A DNA stretch of 23,939 bases from Rikenellaceae bacterium (GCA_900767375.1 CAAFYX010000083.1:1-23939), one strand, 5' to 3'. Counted from the stretch's first letter, positions 6,866-14,308 are shown. Program-made: numbers and translations. The notes: generated from the letters alone by a model not told the origin.

Positions 6866-6940
6866 TGAGGCTTAGCAGATTTGAACTGCTGACCTCTTGC
6901 CTGTCAAGCAAGCGCTCTAAACCAGCTGAGCTAAAGCCTC
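6866..6940 (-). tRNA. tRNA-Val(GAC)
   Basis: On the minus strand the sequence folds into a full cloverleaf. The acceptor arms GAGGCTT and AAGCCTC pair perfectly. The D stem is GCTC/GAGC. The anticodon stem is CTTGC/GCAAG with loop TTGACAG, giving anticodon GAC (6903-6905). The T arm is AGCAG-TTCAAAT-CTGCT. The discriminator base is A (6866), and CCA is not encoded. It reads GUC and GUU valine codons. The gene has its own promoter and terminator. Confidence 0.95.
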
Positions 6941-6951
6941 GAATGCGGATG

Positions 6952-6981
6952 CAAAGATAGTCAAAAAATTTTTATCTGCAA
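6952..6981 (-). promoter_or_regulatory. Promoter of tRNA-Val
   Basis: TATCTTTG (6952-6959) and TTG (6979-6981), 19 bp apart on the minus strand, 11 nt before the mature tRNA 5' end, immediately after the permease stop codon. Confidence 0.8.
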
Positions 6982-6983
6982 GG

Positions 6984-7919
6984 TTATTTTCCCAAGGAAG
7001 CGCCTTTTCCCGCAGCAATCACTCCAAGGACGATGAGCACCGAGCCGGCGGCCGAAAGCGGAGTCAGCCTCTCCCCCAGAAGGAGCACGGCGAACACCAG
7101 GGTGAAGAACGGATTCAGGTAAACATAGTTGGTGGAAGTGACGTTCCCTATCTTCGCCATCACTTCGTTCCATACGACGAAGCAAGCCAGCGACGCCACC
7201 ACGCCGAGGAAAAGGAGATTGGTCCATACAGCCGGCCTGAGAAGGACTTCCGCCGTCACAGGAGGGTAGAAGAACAGGAACGGCACAATGGTCAGCAGCC
7301 CGTAGAAGAACACCTTCCTGGTGATGAACGCCGAACTGTACTCGCTCCCTACCACGCCCATCAGCACACTGTACACTCCCCAGCAGAGGGCCGCGCCCAG
7401 CGCCATGAAATCCCCCTTCGGGGAAATGTTCACTCCAGAATCGACGAAAACGACCATCGCTATGCCCGCAAGCGCCATCAGCGTGCCCGCGATGAACACA
7501 CCGCCCACGCGCACCTTCTCCTGCCCGTCAGCCATCCTGCCCTTCATAAAACGCCTCACCAGCAGCGACAGCGACAGCATCACCAGAGGCGACGAACTGA
7601 CCAGGAACGAAACATTGCTCGCCTGGGTATATTTCAATGCCGTATTCTCCAGATAGAAATAGAACGACCCGCCGGTCACTCCCAGAAGGACCATATAGAG
7701 CTCGTCTACCAGGCTCTTTGCGAACAGATGAACCCCATTCTTCCTGAAAACGGGCGCGAGCAGCCACATTCCGACGTAAGCGAGCAGGAAACGCAGGAAG
7801 AATATCTGCGACGGCTCGAGGCCTTCGGCAATGAGGACCTTCGACGAGACGAAGGTCACGCCCCAGATAGCAACCGTCAGGAAGGCCAGAAAGTGGAAAA
7901 GGAACTTAGATTTGTGCAT
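6984..7919 (-). CDS. EamA/DMT-superfamily permease
   Basis: The 311-residue protein has about ten hydrophobic segments in two repeated EamA halves: FLAFLTVAIWGVTFVSSKVLI opens the first half and DFMALGAALCWGVYSVLMGVV the second. The first half ends near the Lys/Arg-rich segment RRFMKGRMADGQEKVR; the second ends with the typical NPFFTLVFAVLLLGERLTPLSAAGSVLIVLGV. It is an inner-membrane drug/metabolite exporter-type protein of unknown substrate. The start is the ATG at 7919; a longer frame from 7928 would start with TTG and is not needed. The coding sequence overlaps the 3' end of the glycerate kinase gene by 14 nt, so the two are one transcriptional unit and are probably translationally coupled. 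Confidence 0.88.
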   Translation of the reverse strand: MHKSKFLFHFLAFLTVAIWGVTFVSSKVLIAEGLEPSQIFFLRFLLAYVGMWLLAPVFRKNGVHLFAKSLVDELYMVLLGVTGGSFYFYLENTALKYTQASNVSFLVSSSPLVMLSLSLLVRRFMKGRMADGQEKVRVGGVFIAGTLMALAGIAMVVFVDSGVNISPKGDFMALGAALCWGVYSVLMGVVGSEYSSAFITRKVFFYGLLTIVPFLFFYPPVTAEVLLRPAVWTNLLFLGVVASLACFVVWNEVMAKIGNVTSTNYVYLNPFFTLVFAVLLLGERLTPLSAAGSVLIVLGVIAAGKGASLGK

Positions 7920-9003
7920 TGATATCAATTTTGGATTGGAGCCGGCGGCTCAGCGCGGCGGTAAGGTTCGCGGCGGCGCTGACCATCGCCTCGGACAGCG
8001 GCGTACCCGCCGGAGTGGTCTGCAGGACCGAATCGAAGCAGCCGGTGCCTTCGAGCTCGACGCTGCCGGCGAGGCAGAGGATATGGCGGCATCCCGATTT
8101 CCGCCCGGCGGCTGCCACCCTGGCGGGCAGCTTGCCGGTGAGGGTCTGGCTGTCGAGGCGGCCTTCGCCTGTTATCAAAAGGTCGACTCCATTGATTTCA
8201 GAAAGCCCGGAGAGGTCGATTATCCCGTCCGCGCCGGAGCGGATCCGCGCTCCGAGCACGTCAGCGAGCGCAGCGCCGATGCCTCCGGCTGCGCCGCCGC
8301 CCGCGATGCCGCTGTCCCCGAACAGGGCGGCGGCACGGCCCATCCAGGCGCTTGCCGGGCCGAGCATTTCCTCGCCCAGGCCCTTCTGCCTGCCGAACAC
8401 GCGCACTGCGTCCGCCATCGGGACCTCGGTGTCCGACCAGGCCTCGATGCTTGCGCCGTTCAGGTCAATGGCTGAAGTGTCCATTGACAGTATCTCCTTC
8501 ATCAGGGCGGGCTCCCCTTCGGGAAGAATCGAGCCGTCCGCGAGAGTGAAGCGGGCTCCGAGCGCCTGGAGCATCCCGATGCCGGCGTCCACCGTGCAGG
8601 TGCCGCCCATCCCGACGACGATGCGGCGGGCTCCCCTGCGGACTGCGTCGCGGATGAGCCCGCCCAGGCCGGAACTGCTGGCGGCCAATGGATCGAGCCT
8701 GTCGCGTGAGACAAGGGTATAACCGCAGGCGGAGGCTGACTCGATGTATGCAGTCTCCCCTGCCAGGAGGTATTCAGCGGCGATTTCACCGCCGAAAGGG
8801 CCCCGGATGTGCTGTGTAACGGTTGAAACGGAAAGATAGGATCCTACGACCTTGCAGAAGCCTTCGCCGCCGTCGGACATAGGAAGTACGGTAATGTCCT
8901 TCTTCGAGAAACCGGAAAGCTCAAGAGCCTTCGCCGCCGCCTCCCCCGCCTCGAAGGTGGAAAGGCTGCCCTTGAAGGAATCTATGGCGACTACTGCTTT
9001 CAC
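7906..9003 (-). CDS. Glycerate kinase (GarK/GlxK family)
   Basis: The 365-residue product begins MKAVVAIDSFKGSLSTFEAGEAAAKAL, with the family hallmark DSFKGSL near the N-terminus, followed by MSDGGEGF, GMGGTCTVDAGIGMLQALGA, GGGAAGGIGAAL and DLLITGEGRLDSQTLTGKLP. The family (PF02595) phosphorylates D-glycerate with ATP, giving 2-phosphoglycerate in the bacterial enzymes studied, and feeds glycerate into lower glycolysis. The start is the GTG at 9003: the longer frame would use a TTG at 9012 that is the last three bases of the -7 box, so it cannot be transcribed. The predicted transcript starts within a few nt of the GTG. The downstream permease gene overlaps by 14 nt; a role in moving a related metabolite is only a guess. 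Confidence 0.9.
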   Translation of the reverse strand: MKAVVAIDSFKGSLSTFEAGEAAAKALELSGFSKKDITVLPMSDGGEGFCKVVGSYLSVSTVTQHIRGPFGGEIAAEYLLAGETAYIESASACGYTLVSRDRLDPLAASSSGLGGLIRDAVRRGARRIVVGMGGTCTVDAGIGMLQALGARFTLADGSILPEGEPALMKEILSMDTSAIDLNGASIEAWSDTEVPMADAVRVFGRQKGLGEEMLGPASAWMGRAAALFGDSGIAGGGAAGGIGAALADVLGARIRSGADGIIDLSGLSEINGVDLLITGEGRLDSQTLTGKLPARVAAAGRKSGCRHILCLAGSVELEGTGCFDSVLQTTPAGTPLSEAMVSAAANLTAALSRRLQSKIDINAQI

Positions 9004-9009
9004 GGGATG

Positions 9010-9017
9010 CAAAATTA
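9010..9017 (-). promoter_or_regulatory. -7 box of the glycerate kinase gene
   Basis: TAATTTTG on the minus strand, 6 nt before the GTG start. The -33 region has no good TTTG at 19-21 bp. The 51-bp gap to the divergent HAD gene forces the two promoters to overlap; on the plus strand only a partial match (TAACTTG, about 9039-9045) is seen. Confidence 0.5.
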
Positions 9018-9054
9018 GTTATTTCTGCAGGAAAATTGCTAACTTGACCCCATT

Positions 9055-9693
9055 ATGTACAAGCATTTCATTTTCGATATAGACGGGACGCTGATAGACA
9101 CCGAAAAGACAGGTGTCCAGTCCCTGATAGATACTGTCAAGGACCTTATGGGAGTCGATATGCCTTATGACGAGGCGTACGGATTCTTCGGCATCCCTAG
9201 CGCAAAGGTGGGCTGGGTGCTCAACTACAAGGACCCGGACGAGTTCGGCAAGGTCTGGGAGCAGAACTTCATCAGGCTGTCGTATCTTATCAAGCCATTC
9301 GAGGGGGTGGACGAGGTCCTTGCGGGCGTGAAGGCTGCCGGATGCACCATAGGCTGCGTGACCTCCAGGAACCGTTTCGAATTCAACAAGGACATGCACC
9401 TGAAGAAGCTCCTCCACTATTTCGACGAGACGATCTGCGCGGAGGACAGTCTGAAGCACAAGCCTGACCCGGAGCCGGCGCTGGTCTTCATGAAGAGGAT
9501 CGAGGAGCTGAAAGGACAGCCAGTAATCCCGTCAGAATGCATATTCATCGGTGATACGATGCACGACTACCAGTGCGCCCACGGCGCGGGATGCGATTTC
9601 GCCCTCGCCGACTGGCGCGGCCGGGGTCTCCAGGACATCCCCGCCGAGCACCACTTCCAGAACACCGCTGACATACTGACACTTCTGAAATAA
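9055..9693 (+). CDS. HAD-superfamily hydrolase (phosphoglycolate phosphatase/beta-phosphoglucomutase-like)
   Basis: The 212-residue protein has all four HAD motifs: DIDGT (nucleophile Asp8, acid Asp10), Thr102/Ser103 in CVTSRN, Lys135 in KHKPDPEP, and IGDTMHD (Asp166, Asp170). The insertion between motifs I and II is helical, as in the C1-cap PGP/beta-PGM group. Members dephosphorylate small phosphorylated metabolites such as 2-phosphoglycolate, or act as phosphoglucomutases; specificity cannot be read from the sequence. Its TAA shares a base with the ATG of the next gene (TAATG at 9691-9695), so the DUF418 protein is translationally coupled to it. Confidence 0.88.
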   Translation: MYKHFIFDIDGTLIDTEKTGVQSLIDTVKDLMGVDMPYDEAYGFFGIPSAKVGWVLNYKDPDEFGKVWEQNFIRLSYLIKPFEGVDEVLAGVKAAGCTIGCVTSRNRFEFNKDMHLKKLLHYFDETICAEDSLKHKPDPEPALVFMKRIEELKGQPVIPSECIFIGDTMHDYQCAHGAGCDFALADWRGRGLQDIPAEHHFQNTADILTLLK

Positions 9694-10850
9694 TGGAAAA
9701 CCCTTCACAAAATACGCGTATCAACGTAGTGGACTGCCTGCGCGGCTTCGCCGTCTGCGGCATCATCATGATCCACTTCCTGGAGCACATGAACTTCTAC
9801 AGCTTCCCGGAGCCGACAGCCCTCGACCAGGGCATCTGGGACACCGTATTCTTCCTCGGCGCATCCAAGATGTACGCCATCTTCGCCCTCCTCTTCGGCT
9901 TCAGCTGCTACATCCAGCACCACAACCAGGAGAAGAAGGGCAAGGACTTCAGAGGCCGCTTCGCCTGGCGTATGCTCCTGCTCTTCGTCTGGGGAATGAT
10001 AGACCTCTTCTTCTACAACGGGGACATCCTCTGCACCTACGCCGTCATCGGCCTTCTGCTCATCCCTCTGGTGAAGGCCCCGGACAAGGTCCTCGTCGGC
10101 CTGGCCATCTTCTTCTTCCTGCAGCCCGTCGAAATCGTCTATGAGATCCTCGGCGCCGCCAACCCTTCCATCCCGCCGATGGACCTCGGACAGGGCCCTC
10201 TCTGGGCGGCCCTGTTCGAGCCTTGCGCCAACGGCTCGATACTGGATGTGGGACGCGCAGGGCTGAAGTACGGCCTCCAAATAAACTTCGGCTGGGCCAT
10301 CGAGAACGGGCGTCTCACCCAGACCTACCTCCTTTTCATCGTCGGAATGCTCCTCGGCCGCAAACGTCTCTTCATAGATGAAGGTGACCACCTGAAGACA
10401 TGGAAGAAGATCCTCATCGCCTCCGTCGTATCGTTCGCCGTCTTCTTCCCGCTGTGGAAGATACTGCCCGGGCACGTCGCCAACAGGACCATAGCTCACA
10501 GCCTCGACATCCAGCTCAATATGTGGAGGAACTTCTCAATGATGGCCTTCTACGTGTCTGGCATCGTGCTCCTCTACTACAATACCAAGGCGCAGAACGC
10601 CATCGCCCGCCTGGCAGCCATCGGCAAGATGAGCCTCACCGATTACCTCCTTCAGTCCATTGTCGGAGGCTTCCTCTTCTACAACTGGGGACTCGGACTG
10701 TACCGCGTATGCGGCCACACTATGAGCTTCTGCCTCTCCATAGCCTTCCTCTTCCTCCTCTACTTCTTCTGCAAGTGGTGGACCTCCCGCCACCGCCGCG
10801 GCCCCCTCGAGGAAATCTGGTCAAGGCTGACATTCATCTGCAGCAAATGA
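9693..10850 (+). CDS. DUF418 family membrane protein
   Basis: The 385-residue polytopic protein begins with NVVDCLRGFAVCGIIMIHF, the N-terminal signature of the DUF418/YeiB family, and has the ALLFGFSCYIQ segment and about eight to ten hydrophobic helices. The C-terminal DUF418 domain (about 270-380) is recognisable from GKMSLTDYLLQSIVGGFLFYN and the ending GPLEEIWSRLTF. The family is predicted to be inner-membrane and has acyltransferase-like topology, but its biochemical function is not settled. It overlaps the HAD gene stop by one base, forming a two-gene unit. A weak hairpin (TCATCCG/CGGATGA, 10863-10882) and the repeats beginning at 10897 follow it. Confidence 0.87.
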   Translation: MENPSQNTRINVVDCLRGFAVCGIIMIHFLEHMNFYSFPEPTALDQGIWDTVFFLGASKMYAIFALLFGFSCYIQHHNQEKKGKDFRGRFAWRMLLLFVWGMIDLFFYNGDILCTYAVIGLLLIPLVKAPDKVLVGLAIFFFLQPVEIVYEILGAANPSIPPMDLGQGPLWAALFEPCANGSILDVGRAGLKYGLQINFGWAIENGRLTQTYLLFIVGMLLGRKRLFIDEGDHLKTWKKILIASVVSFAVFFPLWKILPGHVANRTIAHSLDIQLNMWRNFSMMAFYVSGIVLLYYNTKAQNAIARLAAIGKMSLTDYLLQSIVGGFLFYNWGLGLYRVCGHTMSFCLSIAFLFLLYFFCKWWTSRHRRGPLEEIWSRLTFICSK

Positions 10851-10896
10851 ACCCATTCAATCTCATCCGCACATACGGATGAATCTCCTAAAAATG

Positions 10897-10981
10897 CTTG
10901 TCAGATGAACAAATAAGTCATTTTTGTTCATCACGTCTCTACTTGACAGATTGAAATGAACAAAATCGGCGTTTTTGTTCA
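10897..10981. repeat. Two copies of an inverted-repeat unit
   Basis: Copy 1: CTTGTCAGA (10897-10905), then a hairpin with 10-bp arms GATGAACAAA (10904-10913) and TTTGTTCATC (10923-10932) and a 9-nt loop. Copy 2: CTTGACAGA (10942-10950), six extra bases, then 9-bp arms TGAACAAAA (10957-10965) and TTTTGTTCA (10973-10981) with a 7-nt loop. Both palindromes span 25 bp (TGAACAAA ... TTTGTTCA), their centres 51 bp apart. The loops differ while the arms and the leading CTTGwCAGA are kept. Confidence 0.75.
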
Positions 10982-11158
10982 CACAGACATCTCTTCTGAC
11001 ACAAAATGAGGTCAAAGCGTTCCCATGCCAAGCCGCATGGTATGGATGCAGTCAGGCAGAAGTACGAATTCGCCTGGTGCAGCAGGTGCGGCTGAATTTG
11101 CTTGCAGAGGTGATGCGTGCCCGGAAAGATGCCTCAGAGGTGCGCGAAGAATGGGGTG

Positions 11159-11197
11159 TGCGGGCACACACGGCCAAAAAAGGCCGTTGCGCCCGCA
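11159..11197. other. Two-tier GC-rich hairpin
   Basis: The outer stem TGCGGGC (11159-11165) pairs with GCCCGCA (11191-11197); the inner stem ACGGCC (11170-11175) pairs with GGCCGT (11182-11187) around an A6 loop; the internal loop is 4+3 nt. TGCGCCCGCA occurs again at 11210-11219. Confidence 0.55.
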
Positions 11198-11205
11198 TCA
11201 ACAAC

Positions 11206-11244
11206 GCCATGCGCCCGCAAGAGGTATCCAGGTGGGCGCATGGC
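11206..11244. repeat. Inverted repeat with 11-bp arms
   Basis: GCCATGCGCCC (11206-11216) and GGGCGCATGGC (11234-11244) are perfect complements around a 17-nt loop. It sits between the two-tier hairpin and the tsf terminator. Confidence 0.65.
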
Positions 11245-11261
11245 TTGAATCAGCCTGCGAC

Positions 11262-11291
11262 AAAAAAGGCTGGTCCACAAGGGCCAGCCTT
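11262..11291 (-). terminator. Intrinsic terminator of the rpsB-tsf operon
   Basis: On the minus strand an 11-bp stem (arms 11281-11291 and 11266-11276) with a 4-nt loop is followed by U6 (complement of 11262-11267). It begins 21 nt after the tsf stop. One stem position is a mismatch (A-C) in the minus-strand reading. Confidence 0.85.
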
Positions 11292-11312
11292 CTTTCATAT
11301 ATTGACTTTGGA

Positions 11313-12308
11313 TTAGTCGTTGAGGGAGAATCTCTTGAAGCAAACGACCTTGGCCTCCTTGTCGGCCTCGGCGAGAACCTGCTTGCAGGTCTTCTTGTCG
11401 TCGCTCATGGTGTACTCCTGCTCCTCGAGGGTGTTCTCCTTGAAGAACTTCTGGAGACGGCCCTTGGCGATATTGTCAACCATCTGTGCAGGAAGGTTTG
11501 CGGCCTTCTCCTCACCTACGGTCTTGATGATCTCACGAGCCTTGTCAGCCTGCTCGGCGGTGAGCCAACCCTTGGCGGTGTTGGACTCGATGTGAGCTTC
11601 GCTGTCCACGTGTGCAGGGTTGATGCCGGCCTTGTTGAGGGCTGCATCGACTGCCTTCTTCACGAGTTCCTCCTTGGTCTTCTCGATAGCGACCTTGAGC
11701 TCATTGTCAATGACTTCCTGAGGGCACTCAGCTGCAGAAACAGCTACAGGGTTCATAGAAGCGACCTGCATTGCCATTCCCTTAGCGACTTCCTCGGAAA
11801 CCTCCTTGTTGAAGCCTACGAGAGCACCGAGCTTTCCGTTCACCTTGTGGATGTACTCCTTGATGTAAGGAGCCTCTACAAGAGCGTAGAAAGCGAGGAC
11901 GTGCTTCTCACCGGTCTTACCGGTCTGCTCCTCGACTGCGTCACCGACTGTACGGCCGTCAGACATCTTGCAAGCCTTGAGGGCCTCGACGTCTGCTGGG
12001 CAGTTAGCGATAGCTGCATCGGCGATAGCCTCTGCGAGGCTCTGGAAAGCTTCATTCCTTGAAACAAAGTCGGTCTCGCAACCAAGGCATACGAGGATAC
12101 CCTTGTTGCCGTTGATTCTTGCCTTGACTGCGCCTTCGGAGGTCTCGCGGTCAGCTCTCTTAGCTGCAACGAGCTTGCCCTTCTCACGGATGATGTCCAT
12201 TGCTTTGTTGAAGTCACCCTGAGCTTCCTCAAGAGCCTTCTTGCAGTCCATCATACCGGCGCTGGTCATTTTGCGTAATTTCATTACGTCAGCTGCTGTA
12301 ATAGCCAT
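11313..12308 (-). CDS. tsf: Translation elongation factor Ts
   Basis: The 331-residue protein opens with a UBA-like domain (ITAADVMKLRKMTSAGMMDCKKALEEAQGDFNKAMD, the N-terminal EF-Ts signature that contacts EF-Tu). It contains the second signature CETDFVSRNEAFQSLAEAIAD around residue 75 and the dimerisation-type region ending VCFKRFSLND. EF-Ts catalyses GDP release from EF-Tu in the cytoplasm. Its length is at the long end of the range, as in other Bacteroidota. It lies 33 nt downstream of rpsB, the usual pairing, and is followed by a strong terminator. Confidence 0.97.
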   Translation of the reverse strand: MAITAADVMKLRKMTSAGMMDCKKALEEAQGDFNKAMDIIREKGKLVAAKRADRETSEGAVKARINGNKGILVCLGCETDFVSRNEAFQSLAEAIADAAIANCPADVEALKACKMSDGRTVGDAVEEQTGKTGEKHVLAFYALVEAPYIKEYIHKVNGKLGALVGFNKEVSEEVAKGMAMQVASMNPVAVSAAECPQEVIDNELKVAIEKTKEELVKKAVDAALNKAGINPAHVDSEAHIESNTAKGWLTAEQADKAREIIKTVGEEKAANLPAQMVDNIAKGRLQKFFKENTLEEQEYTMSDDKKTCKQVLAEADKEAKVVCFKRFSLND

Positions 12309-12341
12309 AATTCTGATGATATTTTCGGTTAAACAGAGTGA

Positions 12342-13181
12342 TTATTCGGCTGCCTCTTCTGCGGCTGGCTCGGAAGCCTCAGCTCCCTCTTCGCCTTCTA
12401 CATCCACAGGCTTGGCACCCTTGCGGGCGCGGAGCTTCTTGGCTGTAGGCTTTACAGCGGCCTCTTCTTCAGCAACTTCCTTGTCCTTCTCGAGCTTTCT
12501 TTCGTCCAATCCTTCCTGAATGGCCTTGCAAAGGATGCCCATGATACAATCGATGGACTTTGCAGCGTCATCATTTGCCGGAATTACGTAATCAATCGGT
12601 GTAGGATCGCAACATGTATCAACCATAGCGAATACCGGAATGTTAAGACGGTTTGCCTCCTTGACGGCATTGGCCTCTTTCTGGACATCTACAACGAAAA
12701 TAGCTGAAGGGAGACGGCTCATATCTCTGATGGAACCGAGGTTCTTCTCCAGCTTCGCTCTCTGGCGGTCGACCTGGAGACGCTCTCTCTTGGCGAGCTT
12801 CTCGAATGTACCATCTTCCTTCATCTTATCGATGGTACCCATCTTCTTGATGGCCTTGCGGATAGTAGGGAAATTGGTGAGCATACCACCGGCCCATCTC
12901 TCAGTGATTGAAGGCATGTTGACTTCAGCAGCCTTCTGAGCGACGATTTCCTTGGCCTGTTTCTTGGTGGCTACGAAGAGGATCTTGCGGCCTGACTTGG
13001 CAAGCTCTTTCATGATCTCGGCAACCTCGTCAACCTTGACGATGGTCTTGTGCAGGTCAATGATATGGATTCCATTCTTCTGATCGAAGATATAAGGAGC
13101 CATTTTAGGATTCCACTTCCTGGCGAGATGGCCGAAGTGAACACCTGCATCAAGCAATTCCTGGAAATTTGTTCTAGACAT
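12342..13181 (-). CDS. rpsB: 30S ribosomal protein S2
   Basis: The 279-residue protein has the S2 signatures NFQELLDAGVHFGHLARKWNPKMAPYIF at the N-terminus, ERWAGGMLTNFPTI in the middle and PVFAMVDTCCDPTPIDYVIPANDDAAKSI towards the end of the core. After about residue 225 comes a low-complexity charged tail (KLEKDKEVAEEEAAVKPTAKK ... EEAAE), an Ala/Glu/Lys-rich extension beyond the globular domain that is common in this phylum. S2 binds the 30S head/body junction late in assembly. The ATG is preceded by an A/C-rich leader (CAAAACAAAAACAAAACA), which in Bacteroidota substitutes for a Shine-Dalgarno sequence. Cotranscribed with tsf. Confidence 0.97.
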   Translation of the reverse strand: MSRTNFQELLDAGVHFGHLARKWNPKMAPYIFDQKNGIHIIDLHKTIVKVDEVAEIMKELAKSGRKILFVATKKQAKEIVAQKAAEVNMPSITERWAGGMLTNFPTIRKAIKKMGTIDKMKEDGTFEKLAKRERLQVDRQRAKLEKNLGSIRDMSRLPSAIFVVDVQKEANAVKEANRLNIPVFAMVDTCCDPTPIDYVIPANDDAAKSIDCIMGILCKAIQEGLDERKLEKDKEVAEEEAAVKPTAKKLRARKGAKPVDVEGEEGAEASEPAAEEAAE

Positions 13182-13357
13182 TGTTTTGTTTTTGTTTTGT
13201 TTTTCTCTTTACATCAAGACCGGAGTAGTGACCTTGTCAGTCTCCTGTCTTTTCCGCAGTCGCGGCAGTCTTCCAGCAGCCTGGTCGGATTCTCATCCTC
13301 CCAAAGATCCGAAGATTTAATAAACCGGACTGTGCTTTGTAAAACAGTGTTGTAATA
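13182..13357 (-). other. Leader of rpsB-tsf / gap after rpsI
   Basis: These 176 nt separate the rpsI stop from the rpsB start. They contain no gene. A near-consensus -7 box (GATCTTTG, one mismatch) is present on the minus strand without a convincing -33, so the operon's promoter is not certain; readthrough from rpsI is possible because no strong terminator follows rpsI. Only short hairpins (for example CCAG/CTGG and CCGC/GCGG) were found. The last 18 nt before the ATG are A/C only. Confidence 0.5.
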
Positions 13358-13747
13358 TTAACGTTTACTGAACTGGAAGCGTCTACGTGCACCTGGCTGG
13401 CCTGGCTTCTTTCTTTCAACCTCGCGAGGGTCGCGGGTGAGGAATCCGGCTGCCTTGAGAGTAGAACGGTAAGCCTCTTTGTCAGCCTCGCAAAGTGCGC
13501 GGGAGATGCCGAGTCTTATGGCTTCAGCCTGACCCTTGATACCACCGCCGTCGACGGTGATCTTGGTGTCAAACTGACCTTCAGTTCCGGTAACAGTGAA
13601 AGGCTGGTTCACAATGTAACGAAGGGACTCTTCAGCGAAATAGCTGTCGAGAGGACGGTCGTTGATGAGAAGTTCACCTTTTCCTGCTACGAGATAAACG
13701 CGAGCTACAGCTGCTTTACGTCTTCCAAGGGCGTGAATCTGTTCCAT
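13358..13747 (-). CDS. rpsI: 30S ribosomal protein S9
   Basis: The 129-residue protein begins MEQIHALGRRKAAVARVYLVAGKGELLINDRPLDSYF, contains the family signature GGGIKGQAEAIRLGISRAL (about 67-85) and ends in the basic tail with the invariant SKR that reaches the P-site tRNA. The length is normal. It follows rplM with a 9-nt gap, the universal L13-S9 pairing, under the rplM promoter. Confidence 0.98.
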   Translation of the reverse strand: MEQIHALGRRKAAVARVYLVAGKGELLINDRPLDSYFAEESLRYIVNQPFTVTGTEGQFDTKITVDGGGIKGQAEAIRLGISRALCEADKEAYRSTLKAAGFLTRDPREVERKKPGQPGARRRFQFSKR

Positions 13748-13756
13748 TTGCTCTGT

Positions 13757-14209
13757 TTAAATTTCGTCCAACTTAATAACTTTAGGGTTCTGTGCCTGGT
13801 GTGGATGCTCAGGACCTGCGTATACGTAGAGGTTTCCGAGGATCTTGTCACCAAGACGGGTCTTAGGAAGCATACCCTTTACTGCTCTCCTGACCAGTTC
13901 AGCAGGTCTCTTTTCAAGGATCTCCTTAGGCGTGGTGAATCTCTGTCCACCCGGATATCCGGTGTAGCGAGTATACACGCGATCGGTCATTTTGTTGCCC
14001 TTGAGAGCCACCTTCTCAGCATTGATGACGATGACGTTGTCACCACAGTCAACGTGAGGAGTGAAGCCCGGCTTTGTCTTTCCACGAAGGACAAGAGCCA
14101 CTCTTGCAGCAAGACGACCAAGTGCCAGATCGGTAGCATCAATGACAACCCACTCTTTGTTTACAGTCGCCTTGTTGAGCGATACTGTTTTGTAGCTTTG
14201 TGTGTCCAC
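13757..14209 (-). CDS. rplM: 50S ribosomal protein L13
   Basis: The 150-residue protein begins MDTQSYKTVSLNKATVNKEWVVIDATDLALGRLA. It has the L13 pattern PHVDCGDNVIVINAEKVALKGNK and the signature block around AVKGMLPKTRLGDKILGNLYVYAGPEHPHQAQNP. The start is a GTG at 14209; the MDT-x-SYKT N-terminus matches Bacteroidales L13 proteins, and no better ATG exists. L13 is an early-assembly 23S rRNA-binding protein. It heads a two-gene operon with rpsI behind a strong promoter and a hairpin (14243-14271). Confidence 0.98.
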   Translation of the reverse strand: MDTQSYKTVSLNKATVNKEWVVIDATDLALGRLAARVALVLRGKTKPGFTPHVDCGDNVIVINAEKVALKGNKMTDRVYTRYTGYPGGQRFTTPKEILEKRPAELVRRAVKGMLPKTRLGDKILGNLYVYAGPEHPHQAQNPKVIKLDEI

Positions 14210-14242
14210 TGTCTTGATCTTTAATTAGTTAATAATAAAAAT

Positions 14243-14271
14243 TGCGATCCCTACACAAAATAGGGACCGCA
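14243..14271 (-). promoter_or_regulatory. Hairpin at the start of the rplM-rpsI leader
   Basis: TGCGGTCCCTA and TAGGGATCGCA (minus strand) form an 11-bp stem with one G-U pair and a 7-nt loop. The first bases overlap the -7 box, so the RNA may contain only the inner CCCTA/TAGGG part. The position fits an autoregulatory leader or operator for L13; autoregulation is inference. Confidence 0.55.
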
Positions 14272-14301
14272 AAGGTACGAAATAAATATGTTTCTTACAA
14301 A
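14270..14301 (-). promoter_or_regulatory. Promoter of rplM-rpsI
   Basis: TACCTTTG (14270-14277), 20 bp, TTTG (14298-14301) on the minus strand: a full consensus match, 60 nt before the GTG start and just after the sdhC stop. Confidence 0.82.
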
Positions 14302-14308
14302 TTTTCTG

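Larger units (their letters stand above)
10851..11312. other. Long non-coding stretch rich in inverted repeats
   Basis: No convincing gene lies here. The only long plus-strand frame starts with a TTG inside a hairpin arm at 10975, has no ATG near its beginning and runs into the tsf terminator. In order the region holds a weak hairpin after the DUF418 stop (10863-10882), two related 25-bp inverted repeats (10897-10981), a 6-bp hairpin CCATGC/GCATGG (11023-11040), a two-tier GC-rich hairpin (11159-11197), an 11-bp-arm hairpin (11206-11244) and the tsf terminator (11266-11291). No Bacteroidota-type promoter was found that would drive a small RNA. Confidence 0.7.

Noticed and set aside
10897..10981. 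CRISPR array
   Set aside because: Only two copies exist, the repeated parts are hairpin arms with variable centres, the intervening 26 nt is not spacer-like, and no cas gene is nearby.
10975..11316. Plus-strand 113-codon open frame between the DUF418 gene and tsf
   Set aside because: It starts with TTG in the arm of an inverted repeat, has no ATG near its beginning, runs through several strong hairpins and the tsf terminator, and resembles no family I know.
11025..12062. Plus-strand frame of 345 codons opposite tsf
   Set aside because: It is antisense to conserved EF-Ts with Leu/Val/Gly-rich shadow composition and crosses the terminator.
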